DNA of 64,000 bases from Mycobacterium sp. (GCA_020438845.1 JAGQTV010000038.1:1-64000); one strand, 5' to 3'. Shown: positions 1 to 11,075, counted from the stretch's first letter. Numbers and translations: made by a program. The notes: generated by a model from the sequence alone, not told the origin.

Positions 1-1250
1 CGGTGGTGGTGGTGTCGGTGACGGCCTGGCGTTGCAGGTCGGTGGGGGTGTAGGTGAACGCCCCGGTGGCGGGGTCGTAGCTGACCGTGGCGGCGGTGGC
101 CACGCTCACGGTGTAGGTGAGGTCGCGGCCGGCGGTGTCGGTGAAGGTCGCGCTGCCGCTGACCTGCCCGGTGCTGGTGTCGGGGTCCCCGACGGTGACC
201 GCACCGGCGGTCGGGACGCCGGGGTCGACGGTCACGGTGACGGTGACGGTCGTGCTGGACAGACCTTGGTGCGCGGTAGCGGTGAACGTGTCGGTGGTGG
301 TCAATCCGGCCGCTTGGCGGGCCTGCTGGGTGGGGGTGTAGGTGAATCTGCCATCCCCGGTCAGGGTCACCACCCCTGCGGTGGGTTGGGTGGCGGTGAA
401 GGTCAACCCGGCGTCGGTAGGGAAACCCAGCGACCCGGTCACCACACCGGTGACAGGGTCGGCGACTCCGACGGTGGGGATACCCGCCGGGGGCGGTGGG
501 TCGAAAACCGTGCTGATCCTGTTGGCCAGCGAGTACAGCGCCCTCTGGATTGCATTATGGGGTTGCGGGTTGGCGGTGCTCATCCCGCCCAGCGACAGCA
601 GCAATCCGATCACCGTCCGCGCCAACGGCGCCAACAGCGATCGCGCCCCCCCCCGGCGTTCCCAGCCCCGCCGCGGTAACCGCAGCGGTCTGCACGCCTC
701 CCACAGCGGTCGCCGAGGCTGCTATCGGAACCGACAGCCCGGGCGTCGCCTCGGTCGCCGAGACCGGAAGCGACCCGAAAGTAGTCCGGACCGACGCCAC
801 AGCCGGGGTCGCCAGCGATGAGCTCCCAACAGGCGGCCCGCCAGTTGCTACGGCTGCCCGGGGGGCCGCCGCCCGGCGAGCGGCACCGGCTGGTACCGCT
901 CTGGCTGCTGTGTCGGAGGCTGAGGGGATCGCCCCCGGGCGACGGCCTCGGCGCGGGTTCCGCGGGGCCGGAGGTTCCCCGGCGGTGACCGGTTCCGCCA
1001 CCGCGGCCAGCGGAGATCTCGGATCTTCGCGGCGGCCCGCCGGCCCCGAGGGACCGGCCGGGTGAGCAGGCCGGCGGCTGCCTGCCACCCCACCCCGGTT
1101 CGGGGGAGCGGTACCTGTACCGCCGGAAACATTCGCCGGATCCCCGGAGGAATCCGCCTGGGCGACAACCACTCCCGACGACACCCCAAACCCGACACCG
1201 AGGGCCACCGCCAAGGCGCCGACCCGACCAACATACCGCCCAGCACCCAT
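1..1250 (-). pseudogene. Exported Ig-like tandem-repeat protein, frameshifted, 3' part outside window
   Basis: The start is taken at ATG 1250 because GGAGA lies 9 bases upstream; a GTG at 1316 is also in frame. The first residues (MGAGRYVGRVGALAVALGVG) look like the export signal of large mycobacterial repeat proteins, followed by a long Ala/Pro/Arg/Thr low-complexity stretch. This frame stops at 555. A different frame, open from about 645 leftwards to the window edge, encodes a second hydrophobic segment (TVIGLLLSLGG) and then Ig/cadherin-like beta repeats of roughly 90 residues, each with a FTYTPT motif and a following RQA. The two frames join at a run of nine G on the coding strand (646-654); eight G would restore one continuous protein. 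Known family members are large cell-surface or secreted proteins of unknown ligand. Whether this is a real null allele, phase variation or a sequencing error cannot be decided here. Confidence 0.7.
646..654. repeat. Nine-base C/G homopolymer at frameshift junction
   Basis: Nine consecutive C on the plus strand (G on the coding strand) lie exactly where the reading frame of the Ig-like repeat protein changes. Removing one base fuses the signal/low-complexity frame to the Ig-repeat frame. Such tracts are prone to slipped-strand mispairing and to sequencing error. Confidence 0.75.
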
Positions 1251-2349
1251 GACCGCGTCTCCAGCAAACCCGTGGCAAGCCCTAAGGGCTTCTCCAATGT
1301 TAGGTAATTCAACCACCTCAGCAGTGCCGATGGCACCCCTTCTGCCAGACCGCCACGAAGGCGGGCCGCCGCCCCACCTCGCTCCCGGATGCCGAACAAC
1401 GCCAGCCAGGCCGCGGGTCCACTACCCAATGTCGTGACCGTTGCAGTTCAATCCCCGAATAGGGCTCTTGTGCAACGTTTTACCGGCACATTGCGCCCGG
1501 CTGTTCGCTGGAATCGCCAAGGTGCCAGGTATGAGATACGCCCATCGTGCCAATGTGACGAAGTTGTCGAAAACCGACGGTCGTACCAGAACCAATCGAC
1601 CTCTCCTCAGGCTCGATTCCCCAAGCCTTCGCGGCAGCGTTTGCGCTAAGGCCTACGCCCTTTCCGCTAATTTCAGTCGGGTCGGGTTCGCCCATGTCCT
1701 CAATGTCTGCGACGCCCTTGCGCAAACGCGCAGCGCTCCGGCGGTGACCCAACGGAGGGCCGTGTACTGCCTGATGCAGTCCGCGATGAACTGGCAGCAC
1801 GCCGCCGCACGCGGGCCAGTCGCCGCAGGAGTGTCTAAGCGGTCTGGTAGTGGAAATGCGGAGAAGGTCATCGCCGACGATGCGTTAGCGCGGGTGCTTG
1901 GCCGGGGCGCGGCGAGCTAGATCGTCTCAGCAGCCAAGATCAGGCCGGTCAAGCGCATGCCGACCTGATCGACCCGGTATCGAGTAGTTCGAGTATGCGC
2001 CCGTCGGTGTGAAGAATATGGCAGCTCAGGCGAAAGCTGACTGGCGACGGCGCGCTCGCCGAGATCGTGGATGCGGTCCTGATCAAGCCGGACCAGTCCC
2101 TTTAGGATTAGGATGCGCCAAGCATCAAGTGTCCCCTTGCTCGGCTTTACCTCCCTTCGGAACGGGCGATCCAGTCACCATTGGCGAATTGTGGGCGCCG
2201 ACCAGTCCCGCTGCTAAATGTCGCACCGCACGTCCATCGGCTCGACCATGCACCCGATGCTCCCCTACGACGGGGATGCGAAGCCGGTGAACCGGGTCAC
2301 TGCCAAGGCGCCGAGCTGGCGGTCAGCGGCACCAGGATTCTGGGCACCG
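1251..2349. other. About 1.1 kb with no supported gene
   Basis: Several open frames cross this stretch on both strands (for example 1441-1920 plus and 1480-1800 minus), but none has a convincing ribosome-binding site, domain or mycobacterial codon pattern. Base composition is less GC-biased than in the flanking genes, which fits decayed or acquired DNA. I found no tRNA, no convincing insertion-sequence ends and no terminator. The right part is the 3' flank of the flavoprotein gene. Confidence 0.5.
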
Positions 2350-3531
2350 TCAGTACTTGTGTTGCGGGCCTTGAGCTTTCTTGTACATGGACCGCAGCAG
2401 CACGTCACGGAAGCGGGCATTGTCGATCAACTTGATGCCCGCGTTCGCGACTTTCGGGTTACCCGCCAGCTTGTGGAAGTAGCGGCCGCGCCGGTACTCC
2501 TTGCCCCACGCCGCTTCCATCCGCTGGGCGTAGTTGGTGAAATCGTCGGGTCCGCCGTTCTCCAGCGCTGCGATCGCGCACTCGCCGGCGGCCAGCCCGG
2601 ATTCCAGGGCCTTGGAAATCCCCGCTCCGGAGGCCGGCTTTCCCGCGCCGAGCGAGTCGCCGGTGAACAGCACCCCGGGACGCCATGGTGGCCACGCGGT
2701 GAAGCCCATCGGGAGCCGCCATGCCCGCACGCTTCTGTTCTTCTTCAGCTCTTCGATCGGGGGTAGCCGCCAGTCCGGCGGGAGTGTCCGCAGGAACTCG
2801 CCGAGGAACTGGGTGGCGTTGATCGACTGCCAGTTCTGATAGCTGTTGACGTATCCGAGGCCGATGTTCAGCCGACCGCCGCCCATCGGGAAAACCCAGG
2901 CGTAACCAGGTAGCTGGTCGCCCTGGAACTCCAGCTTGAGGTAGATGTCGAGGCTGTCGGAGTCGGGCACATTGGCGTCCATCTCGGCACGGATGGCGAT
3001 CGCCGAATACCCGTTGTACTCGGAGTCGAGCTTCAGTGCGCGTTTGATGGGGGAGTAGGCGCCGTCGGCGGCGACGACGGCGTCGCCGTACACCTTCTCG
3101 CCGCCCTTGAGGACCACCCCGGTCACCCGGCCGCGCCCGTCGATGATCGGTTCGGTGACGTCGGCGCCCTGGCGCACCACGGCTCCCGCCTTCTCCGCAT
3201 GCTCGAGCAGTAGGGTGTCCAGCAGCGTACGGCTCACGGTGTGCCCGTGGTCGGGCATGCCGGGCCGCTTGGGGAAGGTCAACTCCCACTGCGACGGGCT
3301 GAAGACAGTCACTCGGTTGATCCGGTGAAACTTCGCCACTTCATGGGCCAGGCCCATCTTCTGCAGGTAGCTCACCGCCCGGGCGGTCAGTCCGTCCCCG
3401 CAGGGCTTGTCGCGCGGGAACACCGCCTTGTCCAGGACCACCACTTTCGCGCCGGTCTGCACCGCCTGCCACGCCGCAGCCGAGCCCGATGGTCCGCCGC
3501 CTGCAATCACCAGGTCGAATCGCTCGGTCAC
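2350..3531 (-). CDS. Geranylgeranyl-reductase family FAD-dependent oxidoreductase
   Basis: 393 residues from GTG 3531; the frame is open further upstream, but that part lies under the divergent TetR gene and shows no family similarity. The N-terminus has the Rossmann FAD motif (LVIAGGGPSGSAAA), then the FPRDKPCGDGLT segment typical of geranylgeranyl-reductase-type flavoproteins, and near residue 290 a second FAD motif (GVLFTGDSLGAGKPASGAGI). Relatives reduce isoprenoid double bonds, such as menaquinone side chains in mycobacteria (MenJ), or act as related monooxygenases. Substrate is not evident. It is transcribed away from the TetR gene with 73 bases between starts, so that regulator is a plausible controller. 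Family placement is confident, substrate is not. Confidence 0.85.
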   Translation of the reverse strand: MTERFDLVIAGGGPSGSAAAWQAVQTGAKVVVLDKAVFPRDKPCGDGLTARAVSYLQKMGLAHEVAKFHRINRVTVFSPSQWELTFPKRPGMPDHGHTVSRTLLDTLLLEHAEKAGAVVRQGADVTEPIIDGRGRVTGVVLKGGEKVYGDAVVAADGAYSPIKRALKLDSEYNGYSAIAIRAEMDANVPDSDSLDIYLKLEFQGDQLPGYAWVFPMGGGRLNIGLGYVNSYQNWQSINATQFLGEFLRTLPPDWRLPPIEELKKNRSVRAWRLPMGFTAWPPWRPGVLFTGDSLGAGKPASGAGISKALESGLAAGECAIAALENGGPDDFTNYAQRMEAAWGKEYRRGRYFHKLAGNPKVANAGIKLIDNARFRDVLLRSMYKKAQGPQHKY

Positions 3532-3604
3532 GTTGTCAGATGTTAGTCGCCGGCGCGCCACTTGATGTTCATGCCCAGGTCGTTGGCACCGGCAGTTCGG
3601 TAAA

Positions 3605-4362
3605 GTGCCGGACGTGCGGCGAGTCTCGACACCTCCGGCTGCCACCGGCAAGGTGGACGCCAGGGGCGAGCGCTGGCGCGAGTACCGCAAAAAGGTGCGC
3701 GCCGAGATCGTCGACGCCGCCTTCCGGGCAATGGACAAATGCGGGCCGGATGTCAGCCTGCAACAGATCGCTGTCGAGGCCGGCACCGCCAAACCCAAGA
3801 TCTACCGCCACTTCAACGACAAAGCCGACCTCTTCCATGCGATCGCGGAGAGGTTGCGAGACCTGTTGTGGGCGAGCATCTTTCCCAATATCGACTTCGC
3901 CGCCGACTCAACCCGCGAGGTGGTCGGCCGCGCCGTCGCAGAATACGTCGCACTCGTTGAACAACACCCCAATGTGGTGCGCTTCGTTCTGCAGGGGCGT
4001 CTTCCGGGGCGGGCCCAGCCGACCGGTCGCGCACTTTCCGAGGGCCGTGAGATCACGATGGCCATGGCTGAGATGTTCAATGTCCAACTGCGGGAGATGC
4101 AGTTGGACCCGACTGCCCTGGAGTTGGCGGCCGCGGCGGCATTCGGTTCGGTATCGGCGGCCACCGACTGGTGGTTGGGTCCGAATCCGGACAGCCTTCC
4201 CCGGATGCCTTCGGTGGATTTCGTCGAACACCTGACGACCATCATGCTCGGCACCGTCAGCGGTACTGCCAACCTGCTGGGCGTCGATCTCGACCCCGGT
4301 CTGCCGATCCGCAGCGCCACGCCGCGGGACGCCGCGCTGGGTGGGTTGGCGCGACACGCCTG

Positions 4363-4363
<1 letters not shown>
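3605..4363 (+). CDS. TetR/AcrR family transcriptional regulator
   Basis: 252 residues from GTG 3605 (GTG 3614 is an alternative). The N-terminal helix-turn-helix occupies about residues 30-75: AEIVDAAFRAM, then VSLQQIAVEAGTAKPKIYRHF and NDKADLFHAI, which is the TetR recognition-helix pattern. The rest is an all-helical ligand-binding domain without recognisable ligand signature. It diverges from the flavoprotein gene and its stop overlaps the first NrdR box of nrdF2 just downstream. In M. tuberculosis a regulator of similar type (Rv3050c) also sits near nrdF2, so this may be its counterpart; that is inference from position. Confidence 0.88.
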
Positions 4364-5446
<1,083 letters not shown>

Positions 5447-5672
5447 GACGACATCCAACTCCGTTCCGATGCTCAGGCTGCGGATGTCGGTTACCCGAGA
5501 ACCTGGCCGCATCGATTCCAAGAGGCGCAACCGCCGGGTCAGTTGACTGAGGGAATCCGCGGATTTCCGGAATTTGTTGGTTGCCCTGCATTTAGGGTCA
5601 GGCTGGTCTGCCGGTGTCCGTTCGGTGCACGCCGCGCGCCGGCTGGCGCCTCCTGGCCAGGAGGGGGTCTGC

Positions 5673-8084
5673 TTGAACTTCCAGTGGGACGCCTTCCTCC
5701 TGCTGCCCGGCGACGGGCTATTGCTCGTTGACGATGGGCTCGTCGTCTACGCCGACAAGGTTGCGGAGCGGACCCTCGCCGTCGATGGCAGGCGGTTAGC
5801 CGGACAGTCACTGGCCGCACTATGGCCCGAAGCGGCCTCGGCTGCTGAGGGGATCCGCCCAAGGCTCGATGTTTCCGGGCCTGAGGACCGTGTCCTTAAC
5901 TGGAGGGGAGGCGAGCGCGTCGTACGACTGTTCCGCACGGACACTGGAATCGGAATCGGCGTGCTAGGTGATGAGCAAGGACGTGTCGGTGCCACTGGCG
6001 ACGGTCAGATCCTGTACCAACGCGTCATCAAGGCGATGTCGGAGTCGGTCTTGGTCACCACCGCCGAGCCCTTCGACCGTCCAGGCCCGGTGATCGTCTT
6101 CTGCAACGACACCTTCCTGCGGGAGACCGGGTATTCCCGTGCCGAGGTCATCGGCAGGAGTCCTCGCATCATTCAGGGACCGGCCACCACTGACGATTCG
6201 CGCAAGCAGTTCAGGATGGCCTTTGAGAAGTGGCAAAGCAGCAGCGTCGAGGTACAGGACCACCGCAAGGACGGATCCACGTTCTGGACCGAGATTTCGT
6301 TCGCGCCGGTGGCTGATGAGACGGGCTGGTTCACGCACTGGGTCTCGGTCGGCGCCGACACCACCGAACGCAGGCGTGCGGAGCAGCGCGACCGTGAGCA
6401 GCGCGCCGTTGTGCAGGGCGTACTCGACTCGATGCCGTCACAGTGCGTCATGATCGACGGTACCGGGCGGATCGTGGCCACGAATGCCGAGTGGGATCGT
6501 CAATGGACCCTCGGTGAAGACGGAAGACCTGACTGGCGGAGCCTCAACTATCTCGAAGTCTGTCGGTCCGGTGAGGGCTTACGAATGTCCAATCCCTTTG
6601 CGTTGCAGGCGGTCGATGCCATTGAAGAATTGCTCGCGGGCCGCAGGGAATCTGTTGTGGCGGAGTACGTCCCCGACGGGTTGATGAACGATTCCGCTGT
6701 GCCAAGGGTTTTTCGGCTCGTGGCACTTCCCTTGCGTGGGGCTCAGGGAGCGGTGCTGACCCACGTAGATCTGACCGCCCTCAACAGTCGTTCGGGTGAT
6801 GACGTGAGCACCCGGATCGGTGATACCGGCGGGCGCGAGGATCTGATCGATCGGATGGACGCGATGCTGGGCGATCAGGGGTCGAACGGCGGTTTCGCAC
6901 TTATCGTCGTGGGAATCGACAACCTTTCCGACGTCATCGATGCTTTCGGGCACCTTGACGGCGACCGACTGGTGGAGGCAATTGGCCATCGCCTCGCTGA
7001 ACACCTCGGACCCGATTGTTTGACAGCGCGCCTACGAGGTGAGGAGTTCGCGGTCCTTTCGACCGGCGTGCCGGACGACGAGTGGGACATGGAGGCCTAC
7101 CTTGGGCCGCTCCGTGACGTCCTCACCCAGCCGATCCACTTGGAACTGGCCGCGGTTCACGCCAGTGTCAGCTTCGGCGTTGCGCGGGGTGCGGCCCCCG
7201 GGGCCAATGCCCGCGACATGTTGCGTGACGCCGATTCCGCCATGCGGGCCGCCCGAAGGCAGCGCAGAGGCGGATGGGCCGAATTCACACCCACCCACCG
7301 AGCTGATGCCCAGGCCCGGATCACTGCGGAGAGGCTGCTGGCTCAGGCTGTCGACCGCAGCGCGTTCGAACTGGTCTATCAACCGATCGTCGACTTGGAA
7401 GCGGGCCGCACCGCCGGGTCCGAGGCACTGCTGCGCATCCGTGAACCGGACGGCAACCTCATTCCGCCGCTGGCGTTCCTCAGTGCGCTGGAGACCGGTC
7501 CCCACGTCGAGCAGGTGGGTGAGTTCGTGCTCAACACCGCGCTGGAAGTCCAGTCGAGGTGGCAGAGGGAGCCGGGGATGGAGCGCCACCGGATGTCCAT
7601 CAACGTCTCAGCCCGACAACTCGGCACGGGGCGTTTCAAGGCGGCCGTGCAGAGGGCGCTGGCGCGGCACGGAGTAACGCCGCAGAACCTGACCGTCGAG
7701 ATCCTCGAAAACGCCATCGTCCGTGCCGGGGACGAAGCCGAGTCTGAACTCCGGGATCTGGCGGAGATGGGAGTGGGCGTCGCAATCGACGACTTCGGTA
7801 CCGGCTACTCCGCGATGTCATACCTGCACTACTTCCCGTTGACCACAGTCAAGATCGACCGGAGTTTCATGTTGGCGGCTGACACCCCACGAGGTCTCCG
7901 CCTGCTAAGGGCAGCCGGTGAGGTAGCGCGCGCCGTCAGCGCCTCCACCGTTGTGGAAGGCATCGAGACACAGGCGCACTTGCTTGCGGCCCAGGCCGCG
8001 GGAATCGAATACGGGCAAGGTTATTTCTTTGGCAGGCCGACTTCCGCTGGTACCCACCCCGTGAGGGTAAGCCCCAAAGGTTGA
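5673..8084 (+). CDS. PAS-GGDEF-EAL protein with degenerate GGDEF and intact EAL (c-di-GMP phosphodiesterase candidate)
   Basis: 803 residues from TTG 5673, chosen because AGGAGGGGG lies just upstream; TTG 5574 is the longest in-frame alternative. After an N-terminal region, a PAS domain at about residues 110-230 carries GRSPRIIQGP, the LOV-like loop without the photoactive Cys. A second sensory segment follows, then GGDEF with the signature changed to RGEEF (R455-F459) and no RxxD inhibitory site. The EAL domain (about 545-800) keeps E584 of SEALLR, the Asn of NVSARQ, the Glu of VEILE, D706-D707 of DDFGTGYS, the Lys of VKIDRS, the Glu of VVEGIET and the Gln of GQGYFFG. A cytoplasmic c-di-GMP hydrolase is therefore more likely than a synthase. 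No transmembrane segment is evident. It stands alone downstream of nrdF2. Confidence 0.88.
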   Translation: MNFQWDAFLLLPGDGLLLVDDGLVVYADKVAERTLAVDGRRLAGQSLAALWPEAASAAEGIRPRLDVSGPEDRVLNWRGGERVVRLFRTDTGIGIGVLGDEQGRVGATGDGQILYQRVIKAMSESVLVTTAEPFDRPGPVIVFCNDTFLRETGYSRAEVIGRSPRIIQGPATTDDSRKQFRMAFEKWQSSSVEVQDHRKDGSTFWTEISFAPVADETGWFTHWVSVGADTTERRRAEQRDREQRAVVQGVLDSMPSQCVMIDGTGRIVATNAEWDRQWTLGEDGRPDWRSLNYLEVCRSGEGLRMSNPFALQAVDAIEELLAGRRESVVAEYVPDGLMNDSAVPRVFRLVALPLRGAQGAVLTHVDLTALNSRSGDDVSTRIGDTGGREDLIDRMDAMLGDQGSNGGFALIVVGIDNLSDVIDAFGHLDGDRLVEAIGHRLAEHLGPDCLTARLRGEEFAVLSTGVPDDEWDMEAYLGPLRDVLTQPIHLELAAVHASVSFGVARGAAPGANARDMLRDADSAMRAARRQRRGGWAEFTPTHRADAQARITAERLLAQAVDRSAFELVYQPIVDLEAGRTAGSEALLRIREPDGNLIPPLAFLSALETGPHVEQVGEFVLNTALEVQSRWQREPGMERHRMSINVSARQLGTGRFKAAVQRALARHGVTPQNLTVEILENAIVRAGDEAESELRDLAEMGVGVAIDDFGTGYSAMSYLHYFPLTTVKIDRSFMLAADTPRGLRLLRAAGEVARAVSASTVVEGIETQAHLLAAQAAGIEYGQGYFFGRPTSAGTHPVRVSPKG

Positions 8085-8205
8085 CTCGTGTCTGGCTCAT
8101 TTGGTCAAGATGGAAGCCGATCCCTTGTTTAACAGAGGGTGAACCGGCGGTGAATCCCCGTGCGGTTAGTGGCGATCTCGGGTCGCACCAACGACACTGT
8201 GGTTC

Positions 8206-8550
8206 ATGCATGGGAAGTCGCGTGTGCAGTCCGTCCTCAACTGGCTTCGCGCCGGCTATCCCGGCGGTGTTCCCGGACCCGACCGGGTTCCGCTGTTGGC
8301 CCTGCTGCGCAACACCCCGCTGACCGAGGATGAGGTCAAGGAAGTGGTTCGCCAGATCACCGCGAAGGACTCTGAAGCGATCGCGGACGGCGTCATCGAC
8401 CACGATGAGATCGAGAAGTTCATCGAGGGGGTGGCCCATCACGACGGCGGGCCGGAGAACATCAAGCGGGTCGCCGACCGGCTGGCTGCCGCGGGCTGGA
8501 AACTCGACCCCAGCCTGGTGGCCGCCGACGCGAGACTCGACGAGGATTAG
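8206..8550 (+). CDS. DUF3349 family small protein (Rv3046c-like)
   Basis: 114 residues from ATG 8206 (GTG 8222 is a plausible shorter start). It has the family pattern of a short N-terminal WLRAGYPGGVPGPD segment, a PLLALLR helix and an acidic helical core (LTEDEVKEVVRQI), ending with LDPSLVAADARLDED. The family is actinobacterial; its function is not established. In M. tuberculosis a member sits between adhC and nrdF2, matching this location. Convergent with the alcohol dehydrogenase. Confidence 0.8.
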   Translation: MHGKSRVQSVLNWLRAGYPGGVPGPDRVPLLALLRNTPLTEDEVKEVVRQITAKDSEAIADGVIDHDEIEKFIEGVAHHDGGPENIKRVADRLAAAGWKLDPSLVAADARLDED

Positions 8551-8581
8551 GCTCCGGCTTCTCTGGAGTCTTGGTTCTTCC

Positions 8582-8596
8582 GGGCCTTCGGGGCCC
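8582..8596. terminator. Possible bidirectional hairpin between convergent genes
   Basis: GGGCCTTCGGGGCCC forms a five-base-pair GC stem in the 46-base gap between the convergent DUF3349 and alcohol dehydrogenase genes. There is no U tract, so the terminator role is tentative. Confidence 0.35.
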
Positions 8597-9649
8597 CTAT
8601 CCCTCGCGAAGTGACGCGGTGTCGATCACGAAGCGGTAGCGGACGTCGCTGGCCACCACGCGCTCGTAGGCCTCGTTGATGTAATCCGGCTCAATCAACT
8701 CGATCTCGGGCGCAACGCCGTGCTCGGCGCAGAAATCGAGCATCTCCTGGGTCTCCGGAATACCGCCGATCATCGAGCCGGAGATGGCGCGGCGCATGGA
8801 GATGATCGACATCGCCGGAACCACCAACGGATTCTCCGGGGCGCCCAGTTCGACAAATACTCCGTCGCGGTCGACTAACTGCAGGTAACGGCCTAGGTCC
8901 AGGTCCGCCGACACCGTATTGAGGATGACGTCAAAGCCGTTGCGCAGCGTCTTGAAGACGGCCGGGTCGCTGGTGGCGTGGTAATGCGTGGCGCCCAGTC
9001 GCAGACCGTCCTCCATCTTCTTGAGCGACTGCGACAGGACCGTCACCTCGGCGCCCATCGCCACACCCAGTTTGACCGCCATGTGGCCCAGGCCGCCGAG
9101 CCCGATCACGCCCAGCCGGGTGCCTGGTCCGACGTTCCAGTGCCGCAGCGGTGAGTAGGTGGTGACGCCGGCGCACAGCAACGGCGCCGCGGCGTCCAGT
9201 GACAGCGCGTCGGGGACGCGCAGAACGTAGTCCTCGTCGACGACGATGCTGCCGCTGTAACCACCGTAGGTCGGTAGGCCATCCCTGCCGACCGCGTTGT
9301 AGGTGCCGACCATTCCGCCGCCGGTGCAGTACTGCTCATCTCCGGCTTTGCAGTTGTCGCAGGTGCGGCAGGAGTCGACGAAGCAACCCACTCCGACGCG
9401 ATCCCCGACCTTGTACTTGCTGACCTGCGGTCCGACTTCGGTCACGACTCCGGCGATCTCGTGGCCTGGCACCACCGGATACTGCGGCTGGCCCCATTCG
9501 GCCCTGACCGTGTGGATGTCGGAATGGCAGATGCCGGCGAAGTGGATGTCGAATCTCACGTCATGTGGCCCGACGTCGCGGCGGCTGATGGTGGTCTTGG
9601 TCAATGGACCGGTGGCCGAGGTCGCCGCATAGGCATTGACGGTTGTCAT
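8597..9649 (-). CDS. adhC: Zinc-dependent NADP(H) alcohol dehydrogenase, cinnamyl-alcohol-dehydrogenase type
   Basis: 350 residues, full length for the family. Interconverts alcohols and aldehydes with NADP(H) in the cytoplasm. Catalytic zinc ligands are visible in GICHSDIH and VPGHEIAG, the structural zinc lobe in [17 protein letters not shown], and the dinucleotide motif in [17 protein letters not shown]. The sequence matches the class of mycobacterial AdhC (Rv3045), which prefers aromatic and aliphatic aldehydes, and the location between the DUF3349 gene and fecB is the same. Divergent from the serine hydrolase gene downstream of its start. Confidence 0.93.
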   Translation of the reverse strand: MTTVNAYAATSATGPLTKTTISRRDVGPHDVRFDIHFAGICHSDIHTVRAEWGQPQYPVVPGHEIAGVVTEVGPQVSKYKVGDRVGVGCFVDSCRTCDNCKAGDEQYCTGGGMVGTYNAVGRDGLPTYGGYSGSIVVDEDYVLRVPDALSLDAAAPLLCAGVTTYSPLRHWNVGPGTRLGVIGLGGLGHMAVKLGVAMGAEVTVLSQSLKKMEDGLRLGATHYHATSDPAVFKTLRNGFDVILNTVSADLDLGRYLQLVDRDGVFVELGAPENPLVVPAMSIISMRRAISGSMIGGIPETQEMLDFCAEHGVAPEIELIEPDYINEAYERVVASDVRYRFVIDTASLREG

Positions 9650-9710
9650 CTGCGTCCCTTTCGATTACCCGATTCCCGGGGTGACCCAATCAGCTTATGC
9701 CCGAGCGGAA

Positions 9711-11075
9711 ATGGTGACCACGGCCCCGGAACAGCTGTTTCGCGTCTACGATTCGCCCATGGTCGAGTGGTCGCTTCCGTCGGTTTCGGTGCCGAGAATG
9801 CCACTGGGCCTACCGGATCCATTGCGTCGCGTCCGCGTTCCCAGCGACCTCGACTCCGTCACCGATTTCGGGGAGGAGGTCGATCCCGGCGAGGCCGACG
9901 CCACATCCGCCCAAGTCGAGTCGATGTGGAAGGCCGTCCAGGACTGGTATCGCACCGGCGTCCATCCGGCATTGCAGGTGTGCGTCCGCCGGCACGGCAA
10001 GGTGATTCTGAACCGGACAATCGGACACGCTCGGGGTAACGGACCTCGAGACGGGCAAGACGTAGAGAAGGTGCAGGCCACCGTCGACACCCCCTTCTGC
10101 GTCTACTCGACGTCCAAGGCGATCACCGCCTTCCTTGTGCACAAACTGGCCGAGCGCGGCCTGCTCGACGTCCACGACCCGGTGGCCGAATACATCCCCG
10201 GCTACGAGAAGCACGGAAAGCGCAAGATCACCGTCGGGCACGTCCTGGCCCACCGCGCCGCCGTCCCGAACCTGCCCAAGACCGCCTTGGAACTGGAGAA
10301 TCTCGGAAACCGGGAGTTCATGATCGACCTCTTGGTCGACGCCGTACCGTTCGCCAAGCCCGGAAAGTACCTGGCCTATCACGCGGTGTCGGGCGGCTTC
10401 ATTCTCGGCGAGATCGTGCACGCTGTCACCGGCAAGAACATCCGCCAAGTCCTGGAAGAGGAGTTCCTCGACCCGTTGCACTTCCGCTGGATGAATTACG
10501 GCGTCAAACCCGACGACGTCGACAAGGTGGCGGTCAACTACATCACCGGTCCGCCGACGGCCCCGCCGTTGTCGACCCTGCTCACGCGGATGCTCGGCGT
10601 CGACATCGACAGCCTGGTCAACCTCACCAACGACCCCCGCTTCCTGACCGGGATCGTGCCGGCCGCCAACACGGTGACCAACGCGTGGGAGTTGAGCCGT
10701 TTCTTCGAGGTCATGCGCTGCGGAGGGGAACTGGACGGGGTCCGGGTGATGCAGACCAAGACGATCCGTCGTGCGCTGGAGGAGCGGTCCCATCTGGAGA
10801 TCGACCTGTCGATGGGTTACCCGACCCGCTTCTCCTACGGACTGATGCTCGGGTCCCGGGTTCTGAGCATCTACGGGCGGAACACCCAGCACGCGTTCGG
10901 CCACCTCGGTTTCACCAACATCCTGGCCTGGGCAGACCCCGGTCGGGCGACCTCGGTCGCCGTGCTCAACAGCGGCAAGCCGATCTTCTATCCGGAGATT
11001 TCGCTTTTTCCGGGCACCATGGCGGCGATCACCAGTGCCATGCCGCGAGTGCCCAGTGCCGAGCACATGCTCTAG
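9711..11075 (+). CDS. Serine hydrolase, beta-lactamase/esterase family (class C-like fold)
   Basis: 454 residues from ATG 9711; the frame opens at 9636 under the divergent adhC start, and ATG 9759 is another candidate. The nucleophile motif S-x-x-K is STSK (about S133-K136), a Tyr-containing YHAVSGG follows as the second motif, and GHLGFTN corresponds to the KTG/HxG element. This is the layout of EstB/LipE-type esterases and penicillin-binding-like hydrolases. The substrate is probably a lipid ester but is not shown by sequence. No signal peptide is seen. Its stop codon abuts the start of the next SDR gene, so the two form an operon, perhaps acting on one lipid-derived substrate (inference). 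Confidence 0.86.
   Translation: MVTTAPEQLFRVYDSPMVEWSLPSVSVPRMPLGLPDPLRRVRVPSDLDSVTDFGEEVDPGEADATSAQVESMWKAVQDWYRTGVHPALQVCVRRHGKVILNRTIGHARGNGPRDGQDVEKVQATVDTPFCVYSTSKAITAFLVHKLAERGLLDVHDPVAEYIPGYEKHGKRKITVGHVLAHRAAVPNLPKTALELENLGNREFMIDLLVDAVPFAKPGKYLAYHAVSGGFILGEIVHAVTGKNIRQVLEEEFLDPLHFRWMNYGVKPDDVDKVAVNYITGPPTAPPLSTLLTRMLGVDIDSLVNLTNDPRFLTGIVPAANTVTNAWELSRFFEVMRCGGELDGVRVMQTKTIRRALEERSHLEIDLSMGYPTRFSYGLMLGSRVLSIYGRNTQHAFGHLGFTNILAWADPGRATSVAVLNSGKPIFYPEISLFPGTMAAITSAMPRVPSAEHML

Noticed and set aside
1441-1920. Open frame considered as a transposase remnant
   Set aside because: One short segment loosely resembles an IS4-type N-terminus, but there is no DDE motif, no inverted ends and no target duplication.
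8085-8205. Cobalamin-type riboswitch suggested by GGTGAATCCCCG upstream of the DUF3349 gene
   Set aside because: The B12-box and the rest of the aptamer pattern are absent, and the downstream gene has no cobalamin link.
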